Shown here one piece after another: positions 1 through 9,745 of a stretch of 64,000 bases of DNA (positions are counted from its first letter, which is position 1; every line of letters begins with the position of its first letter). Under the pieces are notes generated by a model. The model ran no database searches and was not told where the DNA came from. It saw only the letters and a program-made list of their open reading frames with translations. The stretch spans positions 55,022,001-55,086,000 of the forward strand of contig CM077597.1 of NCBI GenBank assembly GCA_039654915.1, given 5' to 3'. Position numbers and translations under genes: made by a program. This stretch comes from Aquilaria yunnanensis (taxonomy: Eukaryota > Streptophyta > Magnoliopsida > Malvales > Thymelaeaceae).

Positions 1-11
1 CCAGCAACTAG

Positions 12-93
12 TCAGAAAACTTGGTAGAAATTCTGAAACATAATTTTGAGCCCCGGTTATCTCCCACGAACAGAGAAACCAGAAGCAAAACCG
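12..93. repeat. 82-bp L-spacer segment (first of 33 copies)
   Basis: The L spacer equals the N spacer plus 82 bp placed between CTAG and ACCCG, 18 nt downstream of the 3' end of each L-type gene. The segment has no similarity to the gene or to the rest of the spacer that I can see, and no target-site duplication or terminal inverted repeat. Copies start at 12, 1130, 2248, 2848, 3966, 4566, 5684, 6284, 8150, 9009, 9868, 10468, 11327, 12445, 13563, 14163, 15741, 16341, 17689, 19526, 21363, 23200, 35049, 36685, 38321, 49076, 50165, 51254, 52343, 53432, 54521, 55380 and 60727. Whether it was gained in L or lost from N and S cannot be polarised here. Confidence 0.9.
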
Positions 94-110
94 ACCCGAA
101 AAAGAAAATA

Positions 111-230
111 ACGGGTGCAACATGAGGACTTCCCGGCACGTCACCGATGCCAGTACTACTCTAGCCCAAGCACGCTTAACTGCGGAGTTCTGATGGGATC
201 CGGTGCATTAGTGCTGGTATGATTGCATCC
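111..230 (-). rRNA. 5S rRNA, L-type variant gene (first of 33)
   Basis: L-type genes share six differences from the N-type: G7A, G68T, G108A, T116C, C119G and C120T. G7A turns a G-U pair into A-U. G68T and G108A break two adjacent pairs at the base of helix V (68-107 and 67-108), and T116C breaks 3-116 in helix I. G68T also falls in the intermediate element. The helix IV form is the same as in the N-type genes. L-type 5' ends: 230, 1348, 2466, 3066, 4184, 4784, 5902, 6502, 8368, 9227, 10086, 10686, 11545, 12663, 13781, 14381, 15959, 16559, 17907, 19744, 21581, 23418, 35267, 36903, 38539, 49294, 50383, 51472, 52561, 53650, 54739, 55598, 60945. They may be pseudogene-like or a specialised variant. 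Confidence 0.9.
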
Positions 231-357
231 GTCAACCAACGCCGCTTATTTTCCATTATCCGTACCGGTCTTTTTCCCCTTCATCGTGAGTGCTACACGT
301 CACGAAAGAACCGTGGGGCTGATAAAGTGGGACATTTTAATCCAGCAACTAGACCCG

Positions 358-369
358 AAAAAGAAAATA
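358..369 (-). terminator. Pol III terminator TATTTTCTTTTT
   Basis: Directly after the 3' end of the gene, the transcribed orientation reads TATTTTCTTTTT, with runs of four and five T. This is the expected Pol III stop signal. The same 12 bp follow the 3' end of every gene, including L-type genes, so termination should be alike across unit types. Confidence 0.85.
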
Positions 370-489
370 GGGGATGCAACACGAGGACTTCCCGGCACGT
401 CACCGATGCCAGTACTACTCTCGCCCAAGCACGCTTAACTGCGGAGTTCTGATGGGATCCGGTGCATTAGTGCTGGTATGATCGCATCC
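370..489 (-). rRNA. 5S rRNA, reference N-type gene
   Basis: This is the majority gene form and stands for the N-type copies. It is 120 nt, the usual plant length, starting GGATGCGATC and ending TGCATCCCC. The internal control region is visible: box A around nt 50-64 (AGTTAAGCGTGCTTG), intermediate element nt 67-72 (CGAGAG) and box C nt 80-97. Helix I (nt 1-9 with 110-118), helix II (14-20 with 58-65) and the base of helix V (67-70 with 105-108) all pair. Compared with the plant consensus as I know it, nt 80-96 carries six substitutions arranged as three compensated pairs. The product would be the 5S rRNA of the 60S subunit, made by RNA polymerase III with TFIIIA. Confidence 0.97.
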
Positions 490-519
490 GTCAACCATCG
501 CCGCTTATTTTCCATTATC
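490..519 (-). promoter_or_regulatory. 5S upstream promoter elements (reference copy)
   Basis: Reading on the minus strand upstream of the gene ending at 489: C at -1 (490), GC at -12/-11 (501-500), and an AT-rich stretch from about -30 to -16 with TAAT at -28 to -25 (517-514). These match the spacing known for Arabidopsis 5S genes (TATA-like at -28, GC at -12, C at -1). The same block lies immediately right of every gene and is kept in N, S and L units, since all three spacers agree over the first 34 bp apart from subtype point changes. Confidence 0.8.
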
Positions 520-1228
520 CGTACCGGTCTTTTTCCCCTTCATCGTGAGTGCTACACGTCACGAACAAACCGTGGGGCTGATAAAGTGGGAAATTTTAAT
601 CCAGCAACTAGACCCGAAAAAGAAAATAGGGGATGCAACACGAGGACTTCCCGGCACGTCACCGATGCCAGTACTACTCTCGCCCAAGCACGCTTAACTG
701 CGGAGTTCTGATGGGATCCGGTGCATTAGTGCTGGTATGATCGCATCCGTCAACCAACGTCGCTTATTTTCCATTATCCGTACCGGTCTTTTTCCCCTTC
801 ATCGTGAGTGCTACACGTCACGAACAAACCGTGGGGCTGATAAAGTGGGAAATTTTAATCCAGCAACTAGACCTGAAAAAGAAAATAGGGGATGCAACAC
901 GAGGACTTCCCGGCACGTCACCGATGCCAGTACTACTCTCGCCCAAGCACGCTTAACTGCGGAGTTCTGATGGGATCCGGTGCATTAGTGCTGGTATGAT
1001 CGCATCCGTCAACCAACGCCGCTTATTTTCCATTATCCGTAGTGGTCTTTTTCCCCTTCATCGTGAGTGCTACACGTCACGAAAGAACCGTGGGGCCGAT
1101 AAAGTGGGACATTTTAATCCAGCAACTAGTCAGAAAACTTGGTAGAAATTCTGAAACATAATTTTGAGCCCCGGTTATCTCCCACGAACAGAGAAACCAG
1201 AAGCAAAACCGACCCGAAAAAGAAAATA

Positions 1229-1348
1229 ACGGGTGCAACATGAGGACTTCCCGGCACGTCACCGATGCCAGTACTACTCTAGCCCAAGCACGCTTAACTG
1301 CGGAGTTCTGATGGGATCCGGTGGATTAGTGCTGGTATGATTGCATCC
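1229..1348 (-). rRNA. 5S rRNA, L-type with G25C
   Basis: This is an L-type gene with the extra change G25C (TAATCCACC instead of TAATGCACC), in the loop B region. The same combination is in genes 2466, 4184, 5902, 10086, 13781, 15959 and 16559. The chimeric gene ending at 7768 also carries it. All lie left of 16.6 kb, so this is an L sub-haplotype confined to the left domain. Confidence 0.9.
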
Positions 1349-4300
1349 GTCAACCAACGCCGCTTATTTTCCATTATCCGTACCGGTCTTTTTCCCCTTC
1401 ATCGTGAGTGCTACACGTCACGAACAAACCGTGGGGCTGATAAAGTGGGAAATTTTAATCCAGCAACTAGACCCGAAAAAGAAAATAGGGGATGCAACAC
1501 GAGGACTTCCCGGCACGTCACCGATGCCAGTACTACTCTCGCCCAAGCACGCTTAACTGCGGAGTTCTGATGGGATCCGGTGCATTAGTGCTGGTATGAT
1601 CGCATCCGTCAACCATCGCCGCTTATTTTCCATTATCCGTACCGGTCTTTTTCCCCTTCATCGTGAGTGCTACACGTCACGAACAAACCGTGGGGCTGAT
1701 AAAGTGGGAAATTTTAATCCAGCAACTAGACCCGAAAAAGAAAATAGGGGATGCAACACGAGGACTTCCCGGCACGTCACCGATGCCAGTACTACTCTCG
1801 CCCAAGCACGCTTAACTGCGGAGTTCTGATGGGATCCGGTGCATTAGTGCTGGTATGATCGCATCCGTCAACCAACGTCGCTTATTTTCCATTATCCGTA
1901 CCGGTCTTTTTCCCCTTCATCGTGAGTGCTACACGTCACGAACAAACCGTGGGGCTGATAAAGTGGGAAATTTTAATCCAGCAACTAGACCTGAAAAAGA
2001 AAATAGGGGATGCAACACGAGGACTTCCCGGCACGTCACCGATGCCAGTACTACTCTCGCCCAAGCACGCTTAACTGCGGAGTTCTGATGGGATCCGGTG
2101 CATTAGTGCTGGTATGATCGCATCCGTCAACCAACGCCGCTTATTTTCCATTATCCGTAGTGGTCTTTTTCCCCTTCATCGTGAGTGCTACACGTCACGA
2201 AAGAACCGTGGGGCCGATAAAGTGGGACATTTTAATCCAGCAACTAGTCAGAAAACTTGGTAGAAATTCTGAAACATAATTTTGAGCCCCGGTTATCTCC
2301 CACGAACAGAGAAACCAGAAGCAAAACCGACCCGAAAAAGAAAATAACGGGTGCAACATGAGGACTTCCCGGCACGTCACCGATGCCAGTACTACTCTAG
2401 CCCAAGCACGCTTAACTGCGGAGTTCTGATGGGATCCGGTGGATTAGTGCTGGTATGATTGCATCCGTCAACCAACGCCGCTTATTTTCCATTATCCGTA
2501 CCGGTCTTTTTCCCCTTCATCGTGAGTGCTACACGTCACGAACAAACCGTGGGGCTGATAAAGTGGGAAATTTTAATCCAGCAACTAGACCCGAAAAAGA
2601 AAATAGGGGATGCAACACGAGGACTTCCCGGCACGTCACCGATGCCAGTACTACTCTCGCCCAAGCACGCTTAACTGCGGAGTTCTGATGGGATCCGGTG
2701 CATTAGTGCTGGTATGATCGCATCCGTCAACCAACGCCGCTTATTTTCCATTATCCGTAGTGGTCTTTTTCCCCTTCATCGTGAGTGCTACACGTCACGA
2801 AAGAACCGTGGGGCCGATAAAGTGGGACATTTTAATCCAGCAACTAGTCAGAAAACTTGGTAGAAATTCTGAAACATAATTTTGAGCCCCGGTTATCTCC
2901 CACGAACAGAGAAACCAGAAGCAAAACCGACCCGAAAAAGAAAATAACGGGTGCAACATGAGGACTTCCCGGCACGTCACCGATGCCAGTACTACTCTAG
3001 CCCAAGCACGCTTAACTGCGGAGTTCTGATGGGATCCGGTGCATTAGTGCTGGTATGATTGCATCCGTCAACCAACGGCGCTTATTTTCCATTATCCGTA
3101 CCGGTCTTTTTCCCCTTCATCGTGAGTGCTACACGTCACGAAAGAACCGTGGGGCTGATAAAGTGGGACATTTTAATCCAGCAACTAGACCCGAAAAAGA
3201 AAATAGGGGATGCAACACGAGGACTTCCCGGCACGTCACCGATGCCAGTACTACTCTCGCCCAAGCACGCTTAACTGCGGAGTTCTGATGGGATCCGGTG
3301 CATTAGTGCTGGTATGATCGCATCCGTCAACCATCGCCGCTTATTTTCCATTATCCGTACCGGTCTTTTTCCCCTTCATCGTGAGTGCTACACGTCACGA
3401 ACAAACCGTGGGGCTGATAAAGTGGGAAATTTTAATCCAGCAACTAGACCCGAAAAAGAAAATAGGGGATGCAACACGAGGACTTCCCGGCACGTCACCG
3501 ATGCCAGTACTACTCTCGCCCAAGCACGCTTAACTGCGGAGTTCTGATGGGATCCGGTGCATTAGTGCTGGTATGATCGCATCCGTCAACCAACGTCGCT
3601 TATTTTCCATTATCCGTACCGGTCTTTTTCCCCTTCATCGTGAGTGCTACACGTCACGAACAAACCGTGGGGCTGATAAAGTGGGAAATTTTAATCCAGC
3701 AACTAGACCTGAAAAAGAAAATAGGGGATGCAACACGAGGACTTCCCGGCACGTCACCGATGCCAGTACTACTCTCGCCCAAGCACGCTTAACTGCGGAG
3801 TTCTGATGGGATCCGGTGCATTAGTGCTGGTATGATCGCATCCGTCAACCAACGCCGCTTATTTTCCATTATCCGTAGTGGTCTTTTTCCCCTTCATCGT
3901 GAGTGCTACACGTCACGAAAGAACCGTGGGGCCGATAAAGTGGGACATTTTAATCCAGCAACTAGTCAGAAAACTTGGTAGAAATTCTGAAACATAATTT
4001 TGAGCCCCGGTTATCTCCCACGAACAGAGAAACCAGAAGCAAAACCGACCCGAAAAAGAAAATAACGGGTGCAACATGAGGACTTCCCGGCACGTCACCG
4101 ATGCCAGTACTACTCTAGCCCAAGCACGCTTAACTGCGGAGTTCTGATGGGATCCGGTGGATTAGTGCTGGTATGATTGCATCCGTCAACCAACGCCGCT
4201 TATTTTCCATTATCCGTACCGGTCTTTTTCCCCTTCATCGTGAGTGCTACACGTCACGAACAAACCGTGGGGCTGATAAAGTGGGAAATTTTAATCCAGC

Positions 4301-4923
4301 AACTAGACCCGAAAAAGAAAATAGGGGATGCAACACGAGGACTTCCCGGCACGTCACCGATGCCAGTACTACTCTCGCCCAAGCACGCTTAACTGCGGAG
4401 TTCTGATGGGATCCGGTGCATTAGTGCTGGTATGATCGCATCCGTCAACCAACGCCGCTTATTTTCCATTATCCGTAGTGGTCTTTTTCCCCTTCATCGT
4501 GAGTGCTACACGTCACGAAAGAACCGTGGGGCCGATAAAGTGGGACATTTTAATCCAGCAACTAGTCAGAAAACTTGGTAGAAATTCTGAAACATAATTT
4601 TGAGCCCCGGTTATCTCCCACGAACAGAGAAACCAGAAGCAAAACCGACCCGAAAAAGAAAATAACGGGTGCAACATGAGGACTTCCCGGCACGTCACCG
4701 ATGCCAGTACTACTCTAGCCCAAGCACGCTTAACTGCGGAGTTCTGATGGGATCCGGTGCATTAGTGCTGGTATGATTGCATCCGTCAACCAACGCCGCT
4801 TATTTTCCATTATCCGTACCGGTCTTTTTCCCCTTCATCGTGAGTGCTACACGTCACGAAAGAACCGTGGGGCTGATAAAGTGGGACATTTTAATCCAGC
4901 AACTAGACCCGAAAAAGAAAATA

Positions 4924-5043
4924 GGGGATGCAACACGAGGACTTCCCGGCACGTCACCGATGCCAGTACTACTCTCGCCCAAGCACGCTTAACTGCGTAG
5001 TTCTGATGGGATCCGGTGCATTAGTGCTGGTATGATCGCATCC
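4924..5043 (-). rRNA. 5S rRNA, N-type, single-copy C46A
   Basis: Otherwise N-type; carries C46A (AACTACGCAG instead of AACTCCGCAG), seen only here. It is next to box A and in the helix III region. A private mutation not yet spread to neighbours, or a base-call error. Confidence 0.9.
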
Positions 5044-5441
5044 GTCAACCATCGCCGCTTATTTTCCATTATCCGTACCGGTCTTTTTCCCCTTCATCGT
5101 GAGTGCTACACGTCACGAACAAACCGTGGGGCTGATAAAGTGGGAAATTTTAATCCAGCAACTAGACCCGAAAAAGAAAATAGGGGATGCAACACGAGGA
5201 CTTCCCGGCACGTCACCGATGCCAGTACTACTCTCGCCCAAGCACGCTTAACTGCGGAGTTCTGATGGGATCCGGTGCATTAGTGCTGGTATGATCGCAT
5301 CCGTCAACCAACGTCGCTTATTTTCCATTATCCGTACCGGTCTTTTTCCCCTTCATCGTGAGTGCTACACGTCACGAACAAACCGTGGGGCTGATAAAGT
5401 GGGAAATTTTAATCCAGCAACTAGACCTGAAAAAGAAAATA

Positions 5442-5561
5442 GGGGATGCAACACGAGGACTTCCCGGCACGTCACCGATGCCAGTACTAATCTCGCCCAA
5501 GCACGCTTAACTGCGGAGTTCTGATGGGATCCGGTGCATTAGTGCTGGTATGATCGCATCC
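5442..5561 (-). rRNA. 5S rRNA, N-type, single-copy G72T
   Basis: Otherwise N-type; carries G72T (CGAGATTAG instead of CGAGAGTAG), which changes the last base of the intermediate element. Seen only here. Confidence 0.9.
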
Positions 5562-7159
5562 GTCAACCAACGCCGCTTATTTTCCATTATCCGTAGTGGT
5601 CTTTTTCCCCTTCATCGTGAGTGCTACACGTCACGAAAGAACCGTGGGGCCGATAAAGTGGGACATTTTAATCCAGCAACTAGTCAGAAAACTTGGTAGA
5701 AATTCTGAAACATAATTTTGAGCCCCGGTTATCTCCCACGAACAGAGAAACCAGAAGCAAAACCGACCCGAAAAAGAAAATAACGGGTGCAACATGAGGA
5801 CTTCCCGGCACGTCACCGATGCCAGTACTACTCTAGCCCAAGCACGCTTAACTGCGGAGTTCTGATGGGATCCGGTGGATTAGTGCTGGTATGATTGCAT
5901 CCGTCAACCAACGCCGCTTATTTTCCATTATCCGTACCGGTCTTTTTCCCCTTCATCGTGAGTGCTACACGTCACGAACAAACCGTGGGGCTGATAAAGT
6001 GGGAAATTTTAATCCAGCAACTAGACCCGAAAAAGAAAATAGGGGATGCAACACGAGGACTTCCCGGCACGTCACCGATGCCAGTACTACTCTCGCCCAA
6101 GCACGCTTAACTGCGGAGTTCTGATGGGATCCGGTGCATTAGTGCTGGTATGATCGCATCCGTCAACCAACGCCGCTTATTTTCCATTATCCGTAGTGGT
6201 CTTTTTCCCCTTCATCGTGAGTGCTACACGTCACGAAAGAACCGTGGGGCCGATAAAGTGGGACATTTTAATCCAGCAACTAGTCAGAAAACTTGGTAGA
6301 AATTCTGAAACATAATTTTGAGCCCCGGTTATCTCCCACGAACAGAGAAACCAGAAGCAAAACCGACCCGAAAAAGAAAATAACGGGTGCAACATGAGGA
6401 CTTCCCGGCACGTCACCGATGCCAGTACTACTCTAGCCCAAGCACGCTTAACTGCGGAGTTCTGATGGGATCCGGTGCATTAGTGCTGGTATGATTGCAT
6501 CCGTCAACCAACGCCGCTTATTTTCCATTATCCGTACCGGTCTTTTTCCCCTTCATCGTGAGTGCTACACGTCACGAAAGAACCGTGGGGCTGATAAAGT
6601 GGGACATTTTAATCCAGCAACTAGACCCGAAAAAGAAAATAGGGGATGCAACACGAGGACTTCCCGGCACGTCACCGATGCCAGTACTACTCTCGCCCAA
6701 GCACGCTTAACTGCGGAGTTCTGATGGGATCCGGTGCATTAGTGCTGGTATGATCGCATCCGTCAACCATCGCCGCTTATTTTCCATTATCCGTACCGGT
6801 CTTTTTCCCCTTCATCGTGAGTGCTACACGTCACGAACAAACCGTGGGGCTGATAAAGTGGGAAATTTTAATCCAGCAACTAGACCCGAAAAAGAAAATA
6901 GGGGATGCAACACGAGGACTTCCCGGCACGTCACCGATGCCAGTACTACTCTCGCCCAAGCACGCTTAACTGCGGAGTTCTGATGGGATCCGGTGCATTA
7001 GTGCTGGTATGATCGCATCCGTCAACCAACGTCGCTTATTTTCCATTATCCGTACCGGTCTTTTTCCCCTTCATCGTGAGTGCTACACGTCACGAACAAA
7101 CCGTGGGGCTGATAAAGTGGGAAATTTTAATCCAGCAACTAGACCTGAAAAAGAAAATA

Positions 7160-7279
7160 GGGGATGCAACACGAGGACTTCCCGGCACGTCACCGATGCC
7201 AGTACTACTCTCGCCCAAGCACGCTTAACTGCGGAGTTCTGATGGGATCCGGTGCATTAGTGCTGGTATGATTGCATCC
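7160..7279 (-). rRNA. 5S rRNA, hybrid: N-type body with L-type G7A
   Basis: The body is N-type (G68, G108, 3' CATCCCC), but nt 7 is A as in L genes. The downstream flank is N-type. This fits a crossover or short conversion tract between nt 7 and nt 68. The other G7A/N-body hybrids are 14521-14640 and 16699-16818. Confidence 0.88.
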
Positions 7280-7595
7280 GTCAACCAACGCCGCTTATTT
7301 TCCATTATCCGTACCGGTCTTTTTCCCCTTCATCGTGAGTGCTACACGTCACGAACAAACCGTGGGGCTGATAAAGTGGGAAATTTTAATCCAGCAACTA
7401 GACCCGAAAAAGAAAATAGGGGATGCAACACGAGGACTTCCCGGCACGTCACCGATGCCAGTACTACTCTCGCCCAAGCACGCTTAACTGCGGAGTTCTG
7501 ATGGGATCCGGTGCATTAGTGCTGGTATGATCGCATCCGTCAACCAACGCCGCTTATTTTCCATTATCCGTACCGGTCTTTTTCCCCTTCATCGT

Positions 7596-7630
7596 GAGGA
7601 CTTCCCGGCACGTCACCGATGCCAGTACTA
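7596..7630 (-). pseudogene. Orphan 5S fragment (nt 73-107) in S spacer, first of 55
   Basis: The S spacer holds a 35-bp exact copy of 5S nt 73-107 in gene orientation, covering helix IV and all of box C but no box A. Compared with the N spacer, 58 bp are replaced by 29 bp, with GAG at one junction and CTA at the other shared by both parents. It lies from about -58 to -92 relative to the next gene, so that gene's promoter is intact. Fragment starts: 7596, 14957, 15446, 17135, 18483, 18972, 20320, 20809, 22157, 22646, 23994, 24483, 25490, 25979, 26468, 27475, 27964, 28971, 29201, 29690, 30438, 31445, 32970, 33977, 39633, 40381, 41129, 41618, 41848, 42337, 43085, 43833, 44581, 45070, 45818, 46566, 47314, 47803, 48033, 48522, 49611, 50700, 51789, 52878, 53967, 56433, 56922, 57411, 57900, 58389, 59914, 61262, 62010, 62499, 62988; a partial one begins at 63995. 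Confidence 0.95.
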
Positions 7631-7648
7631 GACCCGAAAAAGAAAATA

Positions 7649-7768
7649 GGGGATGCAACACGAGGACTTCCCGGCACGTCACCGATGCCAGTACTACTCT
7701 AGCCCAAGCACGCTTAACTGCGGAGTTCTGATGGGATCCGGTGGATTAGTGCTGGTATGATTGCATCC
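7649..7768 (-). rRNA. Chimeric 5S rRNA: L 5' half, N 3' half
   Basis: The 5' part carries the L sub-haplotype (G7A, G25C, G68T). The 3' part is N-type (G108, T116, C119, C120) and is followed by an S spacer. The switch lies between nt 68 (7701) and nt 108 (7661), inside the box C segment that all gene types share. The adjoining S spacer (7539-7648) is the only one in the first 14.9 kb, so one unequal exchange explains both oddities. G68T remains unpaired against C107, while 67-108 and 3-116 pair again. Confidence 0.9.
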
Positions 7769-9745
7769 GTCAACCAACGCCGCTTATTTTCCATTATCCG
7801 TACCGGTCTTTTTCCCCTTCATCGTGAGTGCTACACGTCACGAACAAACCGTGGGGCTGATAAAGTGGGAAATTTTAATCCAGCAACTAGACCCGAAAAA
7901 GAAAATAGGGGATGCAACACGAGGACTTCCCGGCACGTCACCGATGCCAGTACTACTCTCGCCCAAGCACGCTTAACTGCGGAGTTCTGATGGGATCCGG
8001 TGCATTAGTGCTGGTATGATCGCATCCGTCAACCAACGCCGCTTATTTTCCATTATCCGTAGTGGTCTTTTTCCCCTTCATCGTGAGTGCTACACGTCAC
8101 GAAAGAACCGTGGGGCCGATAAAGTGGGACATTTTAATCCAGCAACTAGTCAGAAAACTTGGTAGAAATTCTGAAACATAATTTTGAGCCCCGGTTATCT
8201 CCCACGAACAGAGAAACCAGAAGCAAAACCGACCCGAAAAAGAAAATAACGGGTGCAACATGAGGACTTCCCGGCACGTCACCGATGCCAGTACTACTCT
8301 AGCCCAAGCACGCTTAACTGCGGAGTTCTGATGGGATCCGGTGCATTAGTGCTGGTATGATTGCATCCGTCAACCAACGGCGCTTATTTTCCATTATCCG
8401 TACCGGTCTTTTTCCCCTTCATCGTGAGTGCTACACGTCACGAAAGAACCGTGGGGCTGATAAAGTGGGACATTTTAATCCAGCAACTAGACCCGAAAAA
8501 GAAAATAGGGGATGCAACACGAGGACTTCCCGGCACGTCACCGATGCCAGTACTACTCTCGCCCAAGCACGCTTAACTGCGGAGTTCTGATGGGATCCGG
8601 TGCATTAGTGCTGGTATGATCGCATCCGTCAACCATCGCCGCTTATTTTCCATTATCCGTACCGGTCTTTTTCCCCTTCATCGTGAGTGCTACACGTCAC
8701 GAACAAACCGTGGGGCTGATAAAGTGGGAAATTTTAATCCAGCAACTAGACCCGAAAAAGAAAATAGGGGATGCAACACGAGGACTTCCCGGCACGTCAC
8801 CGATGCCAGTACTACTCTCGCCCAAGCACGCTTAACTGCGGAGTTCTGATGGGATCCGGTGCATTAGTGCTGGTATGATCGCATCCGTCAACCAACGCCG
8901 CTTATTTTCCATTATCCGTAGTGGTCTTTTTCCCCTTCATCGTGAGTGCTACACGTCACGAAAGAACCGTGGGGCCGATAAAGTGGGACATTTTAATCCA
9001 GCAACTAGTCAGAAAACTTGGTAGAAATTCTGAAACATAATTTTGAGCCCCGGTTATCTCCCACGAACAGAGAAACCAGAAGCAAAACCGACCCGAAAAA
9101 GAAAATAACGGGTGCAACATGAGGACTTCCCGGCACGTCACCGATGCCAGTACTACTCTAGCCCAAGCACGCTTAACTGCGGAGTTCTGATGGGATCCGG
9201 TGCATTAGTGCTGGTATGATTGCATCCGTCAACCAACGCCGCTTATTTTCCATTATCCGTACCGGTCTTTTTCCCCTTCATCGTGAGTGCTACACGTCAC
9301 GAAAGAACCGTGGGGCTGATAAAGTGGGACATTTTAATCCAGCAACTAGACCCGAAAAAGAAAATAGGGGATGCAACACGAGGACTTCCCGGCACGTCAC
9401 CGATGCCAGTACTACTCTCGCCCAAGCACGCTTAACTGCGGAGTTCTGATGGGATCCGGTGCATTAGTGCTGGTATGATCGCATCCGTCAACCATCGCCG
9501 CTTATTTTCCATTATCCGTACCGGTCTTTTTCCCCTTCATCGTGAGTGCTACACGTCACGAACAAACCGTGGGGCTGATAAAGTGGGAAATTTTAATCCA
9601 GCAACTAGACCCGAAAAAGAAAATAGGGGATGCAACACGAGGACTTCCCGGCACGTCACCGATGCCAGTACTACTCTCGCCCAAGCACGCTTAACTGCGG
9701 AGTTCTGATGGGATCCGGTGCATTAGTGCTGGTATGATCGCATCC

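Larger units (their letters stand above)
1..7648 (-). rRNA. 5S rRNA cluster A1, 27 genes, 1118/600-bp modules
   Basis: Gene 5' ends: 230, 489, 748, 1007, 1348, 1607, 1866, 2125, 2466, 2725, 3066, 3325, 3584, 3843, 4184, 4443, 4784, 5043, 5302, 5561, 5902, 6161, 6502, 6761, 7020, 7279, 7538; each gene is the 120 nt ending there. L-type genes are 230, 1348, 2466, 3066, 4184, 4784, 5902 and 6502. Modules are L+3N (1118 bp) or L+N (600 bp), often paired as 1718 bp. Genes 1348, 2466, 4184 and 5902 carry G25C. The only S spacer follows 7538. Confidence 0.95.

Noticed and set aside
12..93. 82-bp segment as a small transposable element
   Set aside because: There are no target-site duplication, inverted ends, poly-A tail or copies at different positions. 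It always occupies the same site in L spacers.
219..452. Recurrent plus-strand open frames of 77 and 71 codons across gene and spacer
   Set aside because: They are the antisense of the 5S gene plus spacer, repeated with the units. They start at the conserved ATG complementary to CAT in the 5S 5' end, and their frame breaks whenever unit type changes. There is no codon constraint independent of the rRNA and no plausible protein.
370..489. 5S-derived SINE (SINE3-like) repeat
   Set aside because: Units are full-length genes with upstream elements and Pol III terminators in a strict tandem array. There is no tail region or dispersed insertion pattern.
535..549. Pyrimidine run TCTTTTTCCCCTTC in every spacer as a regulatory element
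   Set aside because: It is conserved in all unit types, but so is the whole promoter-proximal spacer. I know no plant 5S element of this kind and see no independent sign of function.
1077..1262. Minus-strand 61-codon open frame in every L unit
   Set aside because: It simply spans the 3' part of the L-type gene and the 82-bp segment. It exists because the segment happens to lack stops, and it varies with the rRNA sequence.
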